From positions 248,001-312,000 of the forward strand of contig NW_026251717.1 of NCBI RefSeq assembly GCF_025024155.1: a DNA stretch of 64,000 nt. Direction: 5' to 3'. The position numbers and the translations under genes are program-made. How positions within the stretch are numbered: the stretch's first letter is position 1; each line of letters opens with the position of its first letter. Positions 48,839-61,456 of this stretch are shown in pieces. The stretch is from Gamsiella multidivaricata (taxonomy: Eukaryota > Mortierellomycota > Mortierellomycetes > Mortierellales > Mortierellaceae). The notes beneath the pieces were generated by a model. The model saw nothing but the letters and a program-made list of their open reading frames with translations, did not search any database and was not told where the DNA came from.

Positions 48839-51663
48839 ATGGATCCCGCAGCAGCAACAGCAACTACAGCCGCTGCACCTTCTCTGCCCCAGCGCAGCAG
48901 GACTCCTGTTCTACCTCCACCAATCACACTTACTTCCCATACCGCCACATCAGCAACAGCAACAATATCAATGCCGCACACAGAGAACAGCAACAGTAAT
49001 AGCAGCGGTCTCTTCCGCAGACACCCCTCGATCGTCATCAAAACAGAGAAACGCAAGGGCAAAGGCAAGGATAAAGATAAGGAAAAGGATAGGGACAATG
49101 AAGGGAGCTCAAAACACGATGGTGACCCATACTACACAAAAGTGTCCCTAAAACGGTCTCGGTCACCCATCAAGCTGTTTAAGAACATCAAAACCTACCT
49201 CCACGTCCACAAACACAAGTACTCAGGCAATGGGAGCCATGGTAGCAGTGGCACTAGCAGCTCTTCTCAACAGCTCGGATCGAGCTTTAGCGGAGGTGTG
49301 TACTACTACAACAACAACAACAACAACAGCCTTGCGCCCCCTCGGTCTTCCTTCGATAATGTTAGTCACCAATACCGCTCGGCCTCGCTTCCATCCTCAT
49401 CCATCTTGGCCACCGCCCAACTCGCCCAAGACGACAGCTCAATACCCAAACCGCCAAGAGAGAGACAGTCTCCGGATTCGCTGACCCCCGAGAAGCAAGT
49501 TTTGTTGCTGCAGGTTGTGTCTTATTTCGAGCATGCGGGTCATCGGGCCGATGAGGATACGGCAGAGTACCTGTTGGGTTCATATCAGTGGGACATTGAT
49601 CAGACGATGCAGTACTGCCAGGATCTGGTTCAGGCTGTCCAGGGAACACTTGTGCCCGTCCAGCAGGAGGTGCAGCTGACTGGGGCTGTCAATGACCAAA
49701 TGACCAGCTGCTACATCGGTAAGTGGCAAAAAACGAAAAAAGAAGAACGGGAAGGAGATGGTGGAATGTTTAACCAGAATAGGGTTTGTTACCCTGAATA
49801 TGCAATGCGATCATCGCCGAGATCAGTAAAGGGACTTTCCACTTTCACGAGCTTGATGACGGATGCTGGACTGATCTTTATCTTTATTTCCATGTACCTG
49901 GTCTTTCTTATCGATCGATAGATGCACTACTCTTCGCCATGTTTGCGCGCCTCTCGGTCTTTGAGGGCCTCTTGAACGTCAACCTGGATGCAGAATGCGA
50001 CAGCGATAGCGATGGTAGCAGCGAGACGGGGGGGGATTCCCGCAAGGAAGAAGAAAAACAGGAGGCACTGCTGCATACCCATCTGCTCCAGACCTGGCTC
50101 CGGATGTTTGTGAACCAGCTGCGCTCAGGACGACTGATTCAGGCACATGTGGTCAAGGAGCTACGACAGCACTTGTACAGCTGTGGGTGGAACTGTCCTG
50201 GACCGTATGACCCTCCAGGAAGTAGTCGGCAGGAGGATTCGAGCGAACTGTTCATGTTCTTGACGGAAAAGTTGCATCTGCCGTATTTACCACTGGAACA
50301 GAGGCTGCTGCATGGCGCCAAGTTCTCGGCGGATGACGATAAGGTGATCACGGAACGGATGCTGCAGATTTCGATCCCGATACCAGAGCCGGCGTCTTTA
50401 TCGCCGACCAGCAAACTTGAATCGACCTTTTCGAAGCTCTTGTCGTCAAAATCATCCTCAAGCAGCAGCAATCGAGATGGCAGTGGCAGTCCGGGATCGG
50501 TGTATGAGATTTTGTCATTGGAGAAGCTGCTGGCTCAGCATTTTTATGACAACACGCTCACGGGTATTCGACGACTCGTCTCTTCAGGAACAGGAGTGCC
50601 GCTGTCCCCAGGAGTAGAAGTACCTGTCTCAGCATGGCAAGTCCTGGAGTTGCTTCCGTTTTATTCATCTTCGAATGAGCAAGGAGGAATTATCCATGCC
50701 AGCCAATCCCAGTATCCTGCGGATGTTGTGATCCTGCCCTTGATTTTAAAGAGGTATTCCTTTGGAGCGGACATGCAGGCGCGGAGGATCAACACCCCGA
50801 TTGATATCCCTCGGCGGATCGATTTTTCGAGGTTTGTCAGCCGACAAACATCAGGTTCGTCTAAAGCAGCAGATCCTTCAGCAAACAATGCTACTAGCGA
50901 CAGTATTGCTAATGGCGTCAGCAACGGAAACAACAATGACCTACTGACAGGGCCACAAGAACCGTCTGGTGCGGCTTCCTTGTCATCGTCATCATCATCA
51001 ACATTGTTCACAGCTGAACCGGGAACTCTTTCAGATAACATCTCGACAGTGGGCGCATCTGCTTCCGTAAACAGCCTCTCGACCATGGGCGTCAACACAC
51101 AGGCTCCATCTCGTCGCAAGTACTCGATGTCGTTCCTTCAGGCTATAGATTCTCCATCAACGCCGATCACCCCTCCACCACAGTATTCGCCCACGGTCCA
51201 GAGCAAGACATTTTTGAATCTTGGAGACGACAAACGGGAATGGTCACCGAACCCACCGCCGGATGATATCTTTGAGGGAGATTACATGGACTGCGGACAA
51301 CCGAAAATCAAGTACATGCTGGAGCTCAAGTCGGTGGTCTGCCATCTCGGCTCACGTCTGGATTCGGGACATTATCGAAGTTATGTGGCGGACACGGTCA
51401 GCAACAAGGCTGCTCCAGCTCCAACATCGGTTCCCGCCCCTCCTGTCTCGAGCGGGAGCACCAATACTGCAGCGGCTACGAATGCTGCACCGCATCCATT
51501 ATCGTTTCAGGAGCCGAACTGGCTGAGACATGATGATCTGGACCCTTCGGGACAGCGTGTCCAGTTGATCACCAGGGATTCGACCGAAGAAATGGAGATG
51601 GAGGCTGACTGGGCACGGAATGGATATATTCTGTTCTATGAGCTCCAGACGGTCCCGTCCTGA
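48839..51663 (+). CDS. Ubiquitin-specific protease (C19 family)
   Basis: Two exons, 48839-49718 and 49922-51663; 873 aa. The first ~200 residues are Ser/Lys/Asn-rich and basic, probably disordered. A UBA/CUE-like helical segment follows (ADEDTAEYLLGSYQWDIDQT, ~230-255). The catalytic Cys box is TSCYIDALLFAMFARL with Cys291 as the candidate nucleophile. The intron falls inside it, within the Asp294 codon. The His box is SRLDSGHYRSYV (His777), and WARNGYILFYEL closes the domain. QEDSSELFMFLTEKL is the usual USP segment between the boxes. It would cleave ubiquitin (or a relative) from proteins. SCYIDxLLFAMF rather than GNTCYMNS places it with the CYLD-like, divergent USPs. Start: first ATG after a CT-rich leader. 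Confidence 0.85.
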
Positions 51664-51823
51664 GATCCACAAAATAAAATAAAAAATAAAAAATAAAAAA
51701 AACCCCCACGGCATCCACTCCTCACTCAAAATAAAGAGAACTCTTCAAAGGGACATCTAGTACAATGTGTATAGGATCGATATGCATTTGTGTAATAAGG
51801 AGGGTATTCTTTTTTTTTTCTAT

Positions 51824-53068
51824 CTATCGACCGCCATGCGCAAGATCACCGTCGTCATCCAGGATAAAGGCCTCATGAAGAGATGCATCCTTGCGACTCG
51901 CAGCTACCACTTCATGGTTCCACGGCTGTTCTGCCGCCTCCATCACCGCCACCGCCTCTTCCTTTCCTGCTTCAGGCTTCTGCTGCTCACGCGCCGCCGA
52001 CTTTTTTGCCTTTGCACGTTCCTTCTTTCTCGCAGCCCTCGCAAGCTCCACATCCGCGAGTTCCTTGGTCTCCCGTCTGGTCTTGGCCTGCATCTCCCTC
52101 AGCTTCATGAAATGATAGAAGCCGATTCCTGTGAGCGTGACAAACAATCCTAGGATATTCACGATCGTCAGCTGGTCATGGAAGACCAAGGAGGAAATGA
52201 CGATCGTGACAACTTCCTTGATGATCCCGAGTACCGATAAGGTAACGACGCTCGTACGGGCGATGAGGTTGAACTCGGCGAGGACCATCATAAAGGCAAA
52301 GAGACCGCCGAGGAACAAGAGTCCGAGGGTTGAGAGTGCGCTGGAGAAGGTCGAGAAGAAGACGGACCCAAAGATGGTGGAGTAGCCTTCAAAGATACCG
52401 GCGACGATGGAGAGGCAGATGCCCATGATTGGGGAGAGGAAGAAGATGGTCGAGATCGGGTTGGCGAGGCTTCCAGATTTGGTGTCGGTTTTCTCGAGCA
52501 GGAGTTGGGTCAGGGACCAGCGCAATCCGCCCAAAACGGAGGCCAACATTACTTGGATGAATCTATATATATATATTGAGGGGATGGAAGAGTATAACGA
52601 TCAGAAGTCTTTTTTTTTTCAAGATAAAACTGTAGATGCAAATGAAAAGAGTATGCGCCTTACCCGATGAGCACAAAGTCGACCTCGGACATGACCATCA
52701 TGAACAGGCCCACGCAGATAACAGTGATGACACCTGCCAAGGTCCAGGTTGGCCGCTCCAATTTGAATGCAAACGCGAACAGCAGCACGAACGCCAGCGA
52801 CGAAGACTTGCACATCGCTATTGCATAGCGGGGGGGAAAAAAAGCAATGGACAAAAATCATATTGTTAGCGGGGGCTTCTTTTTTTTTCCTTCCTTATTG
52901 CAACAAGCGTCGGCAATTCCAGCTATTCTCCAGAAAAGCTCGAGCGGGGAACGTACTGTAGAACGCAAGGGTGATGGTCTTTAGACTGCTGTTGCTTAAC
53001 CCGATGTCCAATCCAGAAGCGACAGCGCACGGCATGATCTTTGTCCTACAGAGATTGTCGATGATAAA

Positions 53069-53102
<34 letters not shown>

Positions 53103-54430
53103 TCGAGTGGACAGTGTTAGCAGACAATTTTCGCTAGCTAGCATGGGCAGGCCGGAATATCCAAAAATGTCTGTGGACTTCTTTTACCCAAAATCCTTGG
53201 CTGAAGGTGCAGCCTTTGGTCGTAAAGCAGGCAAGAGCGCGAGAGTGAGGGATGAGAGTCCGAATTGGGCGACCATGTGAAGACTGGTCGTGAAGAGCGG
53301 GTACGTAAAGTTATGGTGGTTTGGCGAAAACAGCCATTTGTTGTAAAAGGACAATGCTGTGGAGCAGGAGTACCTATATTATAGGAATAAGTACCAAACG
53401 TTTGTTAGTCTCAATCCAGCTTCCCCTCAGAAACCCTTGACCAGGCGGAAAAAAAACGGAGGCAATGAGACCCAGTTTGCTTGGCTTACCATGCGAAAAC
53501 ATAAAAAGCGTTCCAAAACATGTTCACTCGGAGCTGCTTCTTTGCCAGCGCTGCGATCTGCTCTGACCGAATCGCGCCAAGTCCCAGCCGACGTTCTCCC
53601 TCCAACTGTCCGCCTCTACGCTTCTTTGTCTTCTTCTTCCTACCGCCCTCTCCTTTGCGTCCTGAGCGCCCAACAATCCCTTCTTTTGATGCCTCGATCG
53701 CATCGTGTGCTCGCCTGGTATTGACTATCGACAACGGCAGGGTATCATAATCGTCATCCTGATCCTGGCTCTGTTGGCGACGATTAAATGATCGGGTTCC
53801 GTGAGGCTCCAGGTCTAACCCGATCATGGTACCGGTTCCAGTCTCGCCCACACGCATGCCCATGCCCATGCCTCCGAGTCTAGTGTTGGTCGAGGTCAAT
53901 AGCAGGCGCTGAGTGTCCTGCTCATCGTCCTCCATTGCGTCGTCTGCGGTCTCATGGTATGCAGTTCTGTGGGCAAGGCCGCCATCGCTGCTGTAGTCGC
54001 TAGCGCTCAATTCGCCATCATCATCGTCGTCGGTTTCGCTTTCGTCGTCGTCAGCGGTATCATCATGAGAGTCAAAAGAGTCGTATCCAGGGTCACGGCG
54101 GCCGTTCTTCTGCAACTGAGTCCTTGTCCTGCCCCCATCTTCTCCGTCGCCAATGTTGTCCGCAAAAGGATTCTTAGGAGCGTGATAGCTGTCGGCGGTG
54201 GCATCAATAAAGGACTCATGCTCGTTCTCGAAGCTGCGAGGACGTAGGAATGGGGCCTGGTCATCCTCGAAGGGGTCACGCTGAGTCATTGGGGCGGATA
54301 TTGGGGCCATTGAGGTCGTTGGAGAGGGCGAATTGATAGCGGTGTTCAGTCGTCTTCCTCCGCCGTCTCTTCCTGGAGCTGATATTAGATCCTGGGATGA
54401 TGGGTCTGTCATATTGGTGCTTGTGTTCAT
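51824..54430 (-). CDS. SLC35C2: SLC35C2-like nucleotide-sugar/triose-phosphate-type transporter
   Basis: Five exons with matching phases: 54430-53490, 53373-53188, 53045-52957, 52817-52664, 52562-51824; 702 aa. The first ~290 residues are an acidic, disordered extension (DDDESETDDDDDGELSASD) ending in KKKTKKRRGG. The transporter follows, with about ten hydrophobic helices: MFWNAFYVFAWYSCSTALSF, YNKWLFSP, ASGLDIGLSNSSLKTITLAF, TMCKSSSLAFVLLFAFAF, IQVMLASVLGGLRWSLTQLL, and a helix ending NILGLFVTLTGIGFYHF. The tail is a charged helix (AARKKERAKAKKSAAREQQ). NKWLF, GLSN.SL and K.S.LAFVLLFAF are the signatures of the SLC35C2/TPT branch, which sits in the Golgi or ER-Golgi membranes. Substrate not inferable. 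Intron 2 contains a 31-base homopolymer (53070-53100). Confidence 0.85.
53070..53100. repeat. 31-base A homopolymer inside an intron
   Basis: Poly-A on the + strand (poly-T on the coding strand) within the second intron of the SLC35C2-like gene, about 25 bases before the acceptor; it may serve as an extended polypyrimidine tract. Confidence 0.9.
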
Positions 54431-54679
54431 AGTAGTGGGGGCGTTGTTCTGAAGGCGAGGGTGGTGGTCGTCGTTGGCGAGAGTCTGTCCTCCGCATCAA
54501 GAAAAAAAAAAGAGGATGTGTTGAGTGTGGATGATGAGTCTGTTGGGTTGAAGGCGAGGAAGTGTGAAGGAAAAGGGGGGAATGAAAGTCTGGAAGGTTT
54601 CCTTGGAACAACCGTCCTTTTTCCCCTGGCTCCGCTCCTATTTTCAACCGTTCAATTTCGAGTGTTTCCACAAATGGCG

Positions 54680-55255
54680 GGATAATGTTGCACCGTCATC
54701 AAACCATTCAAGGGTCTGCAATTGCAATGTAAAGAAATGTGTTGAGAGCACAATCCTTTATTGAAATAAATATGTCCATGCACCCTTGGAACCTGTAGAA
54801 CTTGAAAACCTGTTCGATTGCAAGTCCTACGCATTAGTCTCCCAAGTTGGCGCCATGTTGAGGGGGAAGGGTACACCATTGACAGCGTCAATGCAATCAG
54901 CAAAGCCGTGCTCTCGCTTGAACCAGTCCTTGATTACAGTCTTGCATGCGTGGTCTGACCAAAAAAACATATTGTTGGAACAGCTAGTCCAAAACGTTGA
55001 TGCATCTCCAGGTGTACTTAACAGCCGATCCAATATTGACGTCCAAAATCCATGACACCTTCAAAACGGAGATTCCATTTATACCAAGGCGGAAAAGCGT
55101 AACCTTCAATTGAATGATGATGTCCTCCAGCGGCAGGTGTTCGTCTCCGCGTCTGAAACGCTCGATTCTGCTAAGCAACAATGTGGTCCTCTGGAACTGG
55201 TCTTTGGTGAGATTCATGATGCTCTTGAACCTGTCTTCATCATATGCGTTGAGGA
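54680..55255 (-). mobile_element. Harbinger (HARBI1/DDE_4) transposase remnant
   Basis: The minus strand from about 55255 reads NAYDEDRFKSIMNLTKDQF, then RRGDEHLPLEDIIIQLKVTL and SVKYTWRCINVLD-like helices of a Harbinger transposase. It meets a TAG and resumes in another frame (55033-54827) with WSDHACKTVIKDWFKREHGF and CIDAVNGVPFPLNMAPTWE. The last part is the start of the DDE domain, but the place of the first catalytic Asp (normally G-A-x-D-G) reads A-V-N-G. A stop follows, and only scraps remain to about 54680. It is dead: frameshift, stop and a lost catalytic residue. Confidence 0.65.
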
Positions 55256-55544
55256 CGCGACTCCTTACGTCTGTGGACGATATCTAGGGTATAGGTATCT
55301 TTCATAGCGTAAATTCGCGCGTCATTGTCATGATACGCGCTGCAAAATCTCGACATTTGCCCTCAACAATAGTAACCGAGCAAGCCTTCTTTCCTTTGGA
55401 GTCCTCACGACGGCAAGGGGAGCATCGGCAAGTTCTCCCTCATACTTGCTAACAAAAAAAGGACGCAAAACATGTTACTCTTTCTCCACAGAAGCGGCAC
55501 GAACATGGTCAAATGGGTAATTTTTGCTATTATTATCCTAGCGA

Positions 55545-56330
55545 ATCAGAAAAAGTGCCCGGTAGGAACTTCCCTATCCTCATATTTCGCATAGAGCAGG
55601 TTGATCTTGGTCTCGTCATCCGTGTTCTTGAAAACACCACTGATTAATTGAAGCATGGGGGATGATACCAGCGCTTCTAGCGATCAAGGAGATGGACTTG
55701 TGCTGGTTTAGCTGGAGAGGGTGCTTTGAGATAGGACCTAAAGTCCACAAGACAAGTTAGCGAAAAGATGGCGGGGCAAAAACATGTATGTTGACCTTTG
55801 AGAAGGGCGAAATTACGTCGCAATCTGACAAATCAATCCAACCCACTTATGCTGCTTCATCGTCCCAACGTTCAACAGACTCTCCTCTTGCCCTTGATAG
55901 TGAGTGTATCACCGACTTTCAGGTTGTGGATGTGGACGGACATGACGCCAGCTAACAAGAGAGAGTGCGATTGATTGCAATTAAACAGCATGACTGGTCC
56001 TCATTTTTTGTCTGCAAGTACAATGCCCTGTTTCGCCCGACTTGATTGATGAATGAATGCATATCATCATATCGCTTGGTGAAAAGTCCGAAGGATCCCT
56101 TAAGATCCACATCAGAAGTAGGGGTGTAAGGACGGGCTATGGCCACGCCATTAGCGTTGACGAACTTTGTGACGACGCAGTAAGCAACGGTCAAGCTCAG
56201 GGTCTGGTCATCGGGCAGGGCAAAGACGAACTTTGAGGTATTATGCGCCCGAGTGCGGAAGCTCTTCAGCTTGAAATCCACAAAGGCATCAGGGTTCAGA
56301 GCAGTAGCAGTAGACAGTGTCGACAAAGAA
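55545..56330 (-). pseudogene. NADH-cytochrome b5 reductase-like pseudogene
   Basis: From 56310 the minus strand encodes TALNPDAFVDFKLKSF, HNTSKFVFALPDDQTLSLT and the FAD-binding RPYTPTSDVDLKG segment of a Cbr1/Mcr1-type reductase. It then loses frame at KRYDDMHSFIN (~56050). Later scraps are VHIHNLKVGDTLTIKGK (~55935-55885), GPISKHPLQLNQHKS (~55745-55700) and a broken GVFKNTDDETKINLLYAK (~55640-55585), in the right order but several frames. The NADH-binding C-terminus is absent. No start codon or promoter is recognisable. The family (electron transfer from NADH to cytochrome b5) is clear; the gene is inactive. Directly downstream is the Harbinger remnant. Confidence 0.8.
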
Positions 56331-57705
56331 AAGAAAGGAGACGGGTTTAAGCAGGTGAAGAAAGAACGGCCATTTTTCTCACTGAAATAAAATCGGACGC
56401 GCTGATTGGACAATGATCAGCACGGCTTCTGCAGATCACGTCAACCCTAGGATTCCTATTAGACGCGTCTTTTTTTTTTTTGATGGGTAGCGGGTGGGAG
56501 TGGGGTCGAGGTGCACGGATAACTGTCAATATCGACATCCGCTGCTCGCAACCCTCGATGTTCTTGTTCAGACAATCCTCTCATTACGATGGACACCTCC
56601 TCCTTGCTTGCTCTCCCACCTCTGCACCCCCTTTCCCATCTGTTTCTGCGTCTTTAGCCACATGGATCATTTAATCTAATTTATGTGTCTACGATGGCAT
56701 TGTGGGGGGGAAGGAAGGAGGGGTAGTGGCGACAACAATCCATCTCTCCCATGGGTCTCCGTGTTTGTTGTCGAATGCTCTTTTTGCCCTTTTCCCCTTT
56801 CATTTACTTTGTGTAAGCAACCAAAAAGAATAAACGCAATCGAACCATCGACAATAGACACAAGTGGGGTGGACGTATACAAGAAACACAGCTGACCGTT
56901 ATCGGCTGCTGTCGTGTTGTTGCCCAGCCCACCTTGAAATGGACACTTATGCTCTGCTGCCGCCTAGGAATAAAAGGGGCCCAAACAGAATGGGTTTTAT
57001 TTTCGCGAAAAGGAAGGAGGTGCAGCAAGGGAGGAGGTAGGCCGCGGCCGGTTCACAAGGGGCAGGAAGAGACAGAAAGTACTATCGTATCTGATCCCCC
57101 AGTCAGACATCTGCATCTGCGTCTGCGCCTGTATCTTCATCTTTGAACTGTAGAAAAGCGAAAGTAAAGAAAACCCTAAAGAGAAGAGATGAGTCTAGTG
57201 GCATTAGTGAGCATTAATGGCATGGGATGGTTCGTGTGCTCGATCGTTCAAGTGCAGACACAACAAATACTTCAGACGAAAGTGCTCTCTTCCTCTTCTT
57301 CTTTTCCTTCTCTCGCCCTCTCCACCTCTCATCTCATTCCATCTGTTCATCGTCGTCTTCTCCATCCTCGCCATCTCATCATCCTCATCTCGACTCATCA
57401 AAGAAAACACTCGCCGTGCGGAACAAGCACACCTGCCTCGCACTTTTGACCACTACAAACCACTGCTGAGGAAAAGGTGTGGAGAAATACCAAGAAGTTT
57501 TTTTTATCTGACGATGGTCTTAGGCCAATTGATATTCACCTTGCTCCTTTGACCACTCTTGACTCCGACCTTCTTCTCCCCTCTCGTCCACCCCCATCCT
57601 CACCGCCCTTCCACCCTATTTCTTGCTGCAAACCCGTGCCTTTACCCCTGTTCAATATATTTCACATTCAAATCCATAAGACCCATACAAGTTGCTTTGC
57701 CCACC
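56331..57705. other. Intergenic, upstream of the 1065-aa protein gene
   Basis: About 1.4 kb without a supported gene. Pyrimidine-rich tracts (57284-57400, 57540-57620) precede the start at 57706. A G run followed by AAGGAAGGAGGGG lies near 56704. Confidence 0.6.
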
Positions 57706-60700
57706 ATGGCTGTTGCTATGCTCTCCAAGAAGAAGCTAAAGGTAGCGGCAGAAAAAAAAAAAAAAAAAGCGTTAAAATATTCTTATGCATGTACGATTGA
57801 CCGCTATTTTCCATGCATGTCATTTCTATAACTAACTTCGACTATTGGCTGCACGGTCACACCCCCCTTAGAACCGATCGAAGCAACGCTCGCTATCTTC
57901 AAGAGCGTTCGAGGAGGAAGAGGAGGATATGGGCATCATCAGTCGTCTAGAGAGCGAGCCCTGGCAACCCGATCTCCTGCTGGAGCGCCAATTTGATAAC
58001 AAAACAGCATCATCTCCATCCTTCCTCTCAACATCCTCCACAACAGTTGCAGCAGAAGGCGCATACAACACAATAGCATCGATCGATTATCTCAATAGAA
58101 ATGAAGGACAGAATAGTACAACAACACCGGGTTCTCAGCGGGTGATCCCTGTTATTATCAAGTCCCCATCCTCAGTCATCACCACCGCAGACGACAGCTC
58201 AGACTGCGTGGAGTCCGTCTTTGAGGACCATACGCTCAAAAGACCAGGGATCCAGGAATACCTTCAACAGACACATCAGGAGCAACAGCTTCTGCAGCAG
58301 CAACAACAAGAGATGCAGACACAGATGCAGTCCGAGCTACAGCTGCACTATCAATTGCCGGCTCATCTACAGAGCACCCTTTCTACCCACAACATCACCA
58401 GGAGACAACAGCAACCACCGCAACCACATCTGCAACAATACCGAAACTCGTTTCATGGACACTCAGGGGTATCGTTAGGGTTGGAAGAGGACCCTACTGG
58501 GTTTTTGTCAAAGCCTCTGTTGACTAGCGCGAGGAGTGAGTTTTCTCTGGAGAACACTTGCGTGACCGACAGCGAGGTAGCCAGATCATCCATTTTATTC
58601 GCATTCGCTCTCGATATGTGTACTGGTCTCTTGAGTTTCGACAGCTAAAACAAAGAACATTAACCGATTCGCAACGGCTTCTACTTTTTCGTACATAGAG
58701 TGTCACCCAGTCGCTGCAGTCTCTCAAGAACATTACGATGCTGGCCCTAGACAATCTGCTCCAGCATGTCGTCTCTGATGTCACAGCCAGCGACCCTGTG
58801 CACAACCCTGATGAGACCACTCTTCACGCTCGGGCGTTCATCCGACGGAAGTCCAACCCTTTACTCAATCTTGTCGATCAAGAGCAAGACCCATTCGGAG
58901 ATCAGCAGTATCAGCAGTATCAGCAACAGGACCAAGAGGAGGACCTGCGCCCAACCATTACCAATCATGGCTCACCCGTTCAGAGATCCATTTCAAGCAC
59001 GCCGATCGCTAGCATGGCCGCCTCATCGCGTGAAAGGCTCGATGAGTTGACCCGAAAGGTGGATCAATTGGCAGCCGTCACCCACGCAGAGGACCATCGC
59101 CAGCTGTCTTCTGAAAGAACCTTCGAGGTCCTTCACGAGCCTCTAGAGATACCCACGCGACAGCGTAGCCATCCCACGACCTGCAGCAGCAACAACAACA
59201 AAAACAACAACAACAGCAACAACAACCCGTTCTCAGAACAACCTGTTCAACAGCAACAGAGACAACCTCGATTAGATCCGTCCCACATTTTTGAGAGCCA
59301 AGAATACCAGCTCGCCTGTGCACTCGCGGCCATGTTGGCCTGCATTTACCGGATCCTAGACCACATGCCCGAGCAGTCCGAGCAGCCCCGTCGCAAGAAG
59401 ACGCCTCAGCGGACGGAATCGGTGGATTCGGGGCTGGACCAGGCCTCAAATTTGTGGAAGCGACTTTCGTCCAATTCGTTTATGCCACGCAACACGACTC
59501 GACAGCCGTTGTCGTCCTCTTTGGGACCGAGCAACAAGTGGAATTCACAGGGCTGGAGTTCAGATACGACCAACACTGCCTCGCCTCTGTTCTCATCCGA
59601 CAACAAGGCCCTCGTGATGGGGTCCGAGGACGCCGGAGGGGCCACGGCGACAACGAACTTTATGCAGACGATCAATAAACAGGTCCGGACGCTCAGGAGC
59701 AGGAGGTCACAGTCAACGTCCCAGATCGAGGTAACGGGCAGCAATGGCCACTCTAGCAAGTCGCTACATGACCGATTACTCGGCGGACTTGGATTCGGCT
59801 CAAAGACCAGAAGCGCCCCCTATCTTGAGAATGCGGCCCAGGTAGAGCGTGCAAGGGAGCTGGAGCGGGAATGGTCAGAATTGGATAAACTGATGGAGGA
59901 GATGGGCCACTTGTGGCGACTGGTAGAGACACTCGAGGATGAGTCGAACGAAGAAAAGGAACGACCGAGGGCTGTGGAGACGACCTCAATCTCCGAACGG
60001 GACCCGTTTCATGACAGCAATCAAATCCCAGCGAACGCTTACTCTGTCGCCAGTGCACGGTACTTTGACCAGCAGACTCTGGATATGACGACGGAGGCCG
60101 CCCCAGGCGACGACCTTCCGCGATACGAGGACAGCAACGCGCCAGAGTACGAGCTCTCTGAAAAGGCCGGACATGAGGCGACTCAATTCAAGGATGCTCA
60201 TTCTGTGGAGGATCTGAGACGCAGAAGCAGCCGAAATGGTCTCCATGGGATCCCGGGACTGGAGGACGAGAAGACCCGTTTTGATCTGAACAACGTCATG
60301 TCGGCGATCGAGCGGCTCTCGAAAGTGGCCCCACGGATGGACAATCAACGGGTCCAGCTCTCGCCGAGTCAGAAACGTCAGATGGCCCAGGCGAGTGTTG
60401 CGCACACGATCGATCGTCTGTCCAGGGATCGTTGGGAAGGATCCGGAGCCACGACCTTGTCCTCGTCCTCGTCCTCGCCCTCGACTCAAAAGAAGGATAC
60501 GCAAGGACAGCATCAGCAGCAGCGTCAACTTTCGATGGAACGGAGCAGGGATCTGAACAAGCTGGTGAACCAGATTGTAGAGTCGGCCAACAGGGCTAGT
60601 TTTGTGGCACAGCGCGCAGAGTTTAGTCCGCGTCAGCAATGGAAACTGGAGGGTGCGCGTGTTGGAGATAAGATCGAACGTGGGGAGAGGTTGCGCATGT

Positions 60701-61289
60701 CGGGCCAGGTAGGAGAGTTTGTCTATTTTCCTTGCGAGCGGGAGGGGAGTGATTGATACAGAATAGGGATCATGCGAGCTTACTTTTTTTTTTTTTTCTA
60801 TCTCTTATTTTTATTCTTATTCTTATTATTTCCATCCTGCAGGATTGGCAATCTCCAGAAAAAGTACTGCTGAAGGACATGACCCGGCTCACGAACACGC
60901 TCTACCAACAGTCGGCGTCGTCAAAGTCGTTTGCGACACAGAGGTACACCCTCACGGATGATAAGGCACGGAACATGGCACTACAGGAAATCATCAGCAA
61001 GATCGAGCGTGTCTCTGGAAGGAGGATGGATAACCAGGATGCCCTACCGCCTTCGTCAAAGCCCAGATCCGTATCCTCGTCGTCATCGTCCTCACCTGCC
61101 ATGATCGAGAGCAGAAGTAGCAGTAGCAGCAACAGTTGTAGTAGTGGTAGCGGTAGTGGTAGCAGGAAGAGCAACAATAAGGCCAAGGATCTGCAGGAGA
61201 TGATGAAGCAGGTGGCTGAGAGCGGTGGAGGGCCGACAAGGAAATCGGCCATGGCCTCGCAGCGCGCACAGTTTGGTCCGAAGCATTAG
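57706..61289 (+). CDS. Long Gln/Ser-rich protein of unknown function
   Basis: Four exons, all phase 0: 57706-57741, 57872-58576, 58699-60708, 60843-61289; 1065 aa. The first exon encodes only 12 residues (MAVAMLSKKKLK, context caccATGG); the next opens with NRSKQRSLSSRAFEEEEE in the same frame. An N-terminal Gln-rich coiled-coil-like segment lies near residues 125-160. A poly-Asn/Gln stretch in exon 3 (SSNNNKNNNNSNNN) is followed by a hydrophobic helix (ACALAAMLACIYRIL, ~450). Three related repeats also occur. One type is L-x-x-x-x-ER-x-SKVAPRMDNQ / IERVSGRRMDNQ. Another is NKLVNQIVESA..ASFVAQRAEFSPR, echoed by LQEMMKQVAESG..SAMASQRAQFGP at the C-terminus. I do not recognise the family. The repeats, lack of signal peptide and acidic middle suggest a scaffold-like intracellular protein, but this is inference. 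Confidence 0.75.
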
Positions 61290-61397
61290 ACCACGTTCTT
61301 TTTTTTTTTTATTATTCCTCCAACTGATATTCCATACAAACTAGCTTGCATCATCAATGCTCTGTAAAAAAAATATATATATATAAACATATGCAAC

Positions 61398-61424
<27 letters not shown>
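61398..61424. repeat. 27-base T homopolymer between convergent genes
   Basis: Poly-T, preceded by an (AT)n run at 61371-61384, in the 167-base gap between the unknown-function gene and the aminopeptidase gene. Confidence 0.9.
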
Positions 61425-61428
<4 letters not shown>

Positions 61429-61456
61429 AGAAAACCTGCATCTTTGGTTTATGTGT

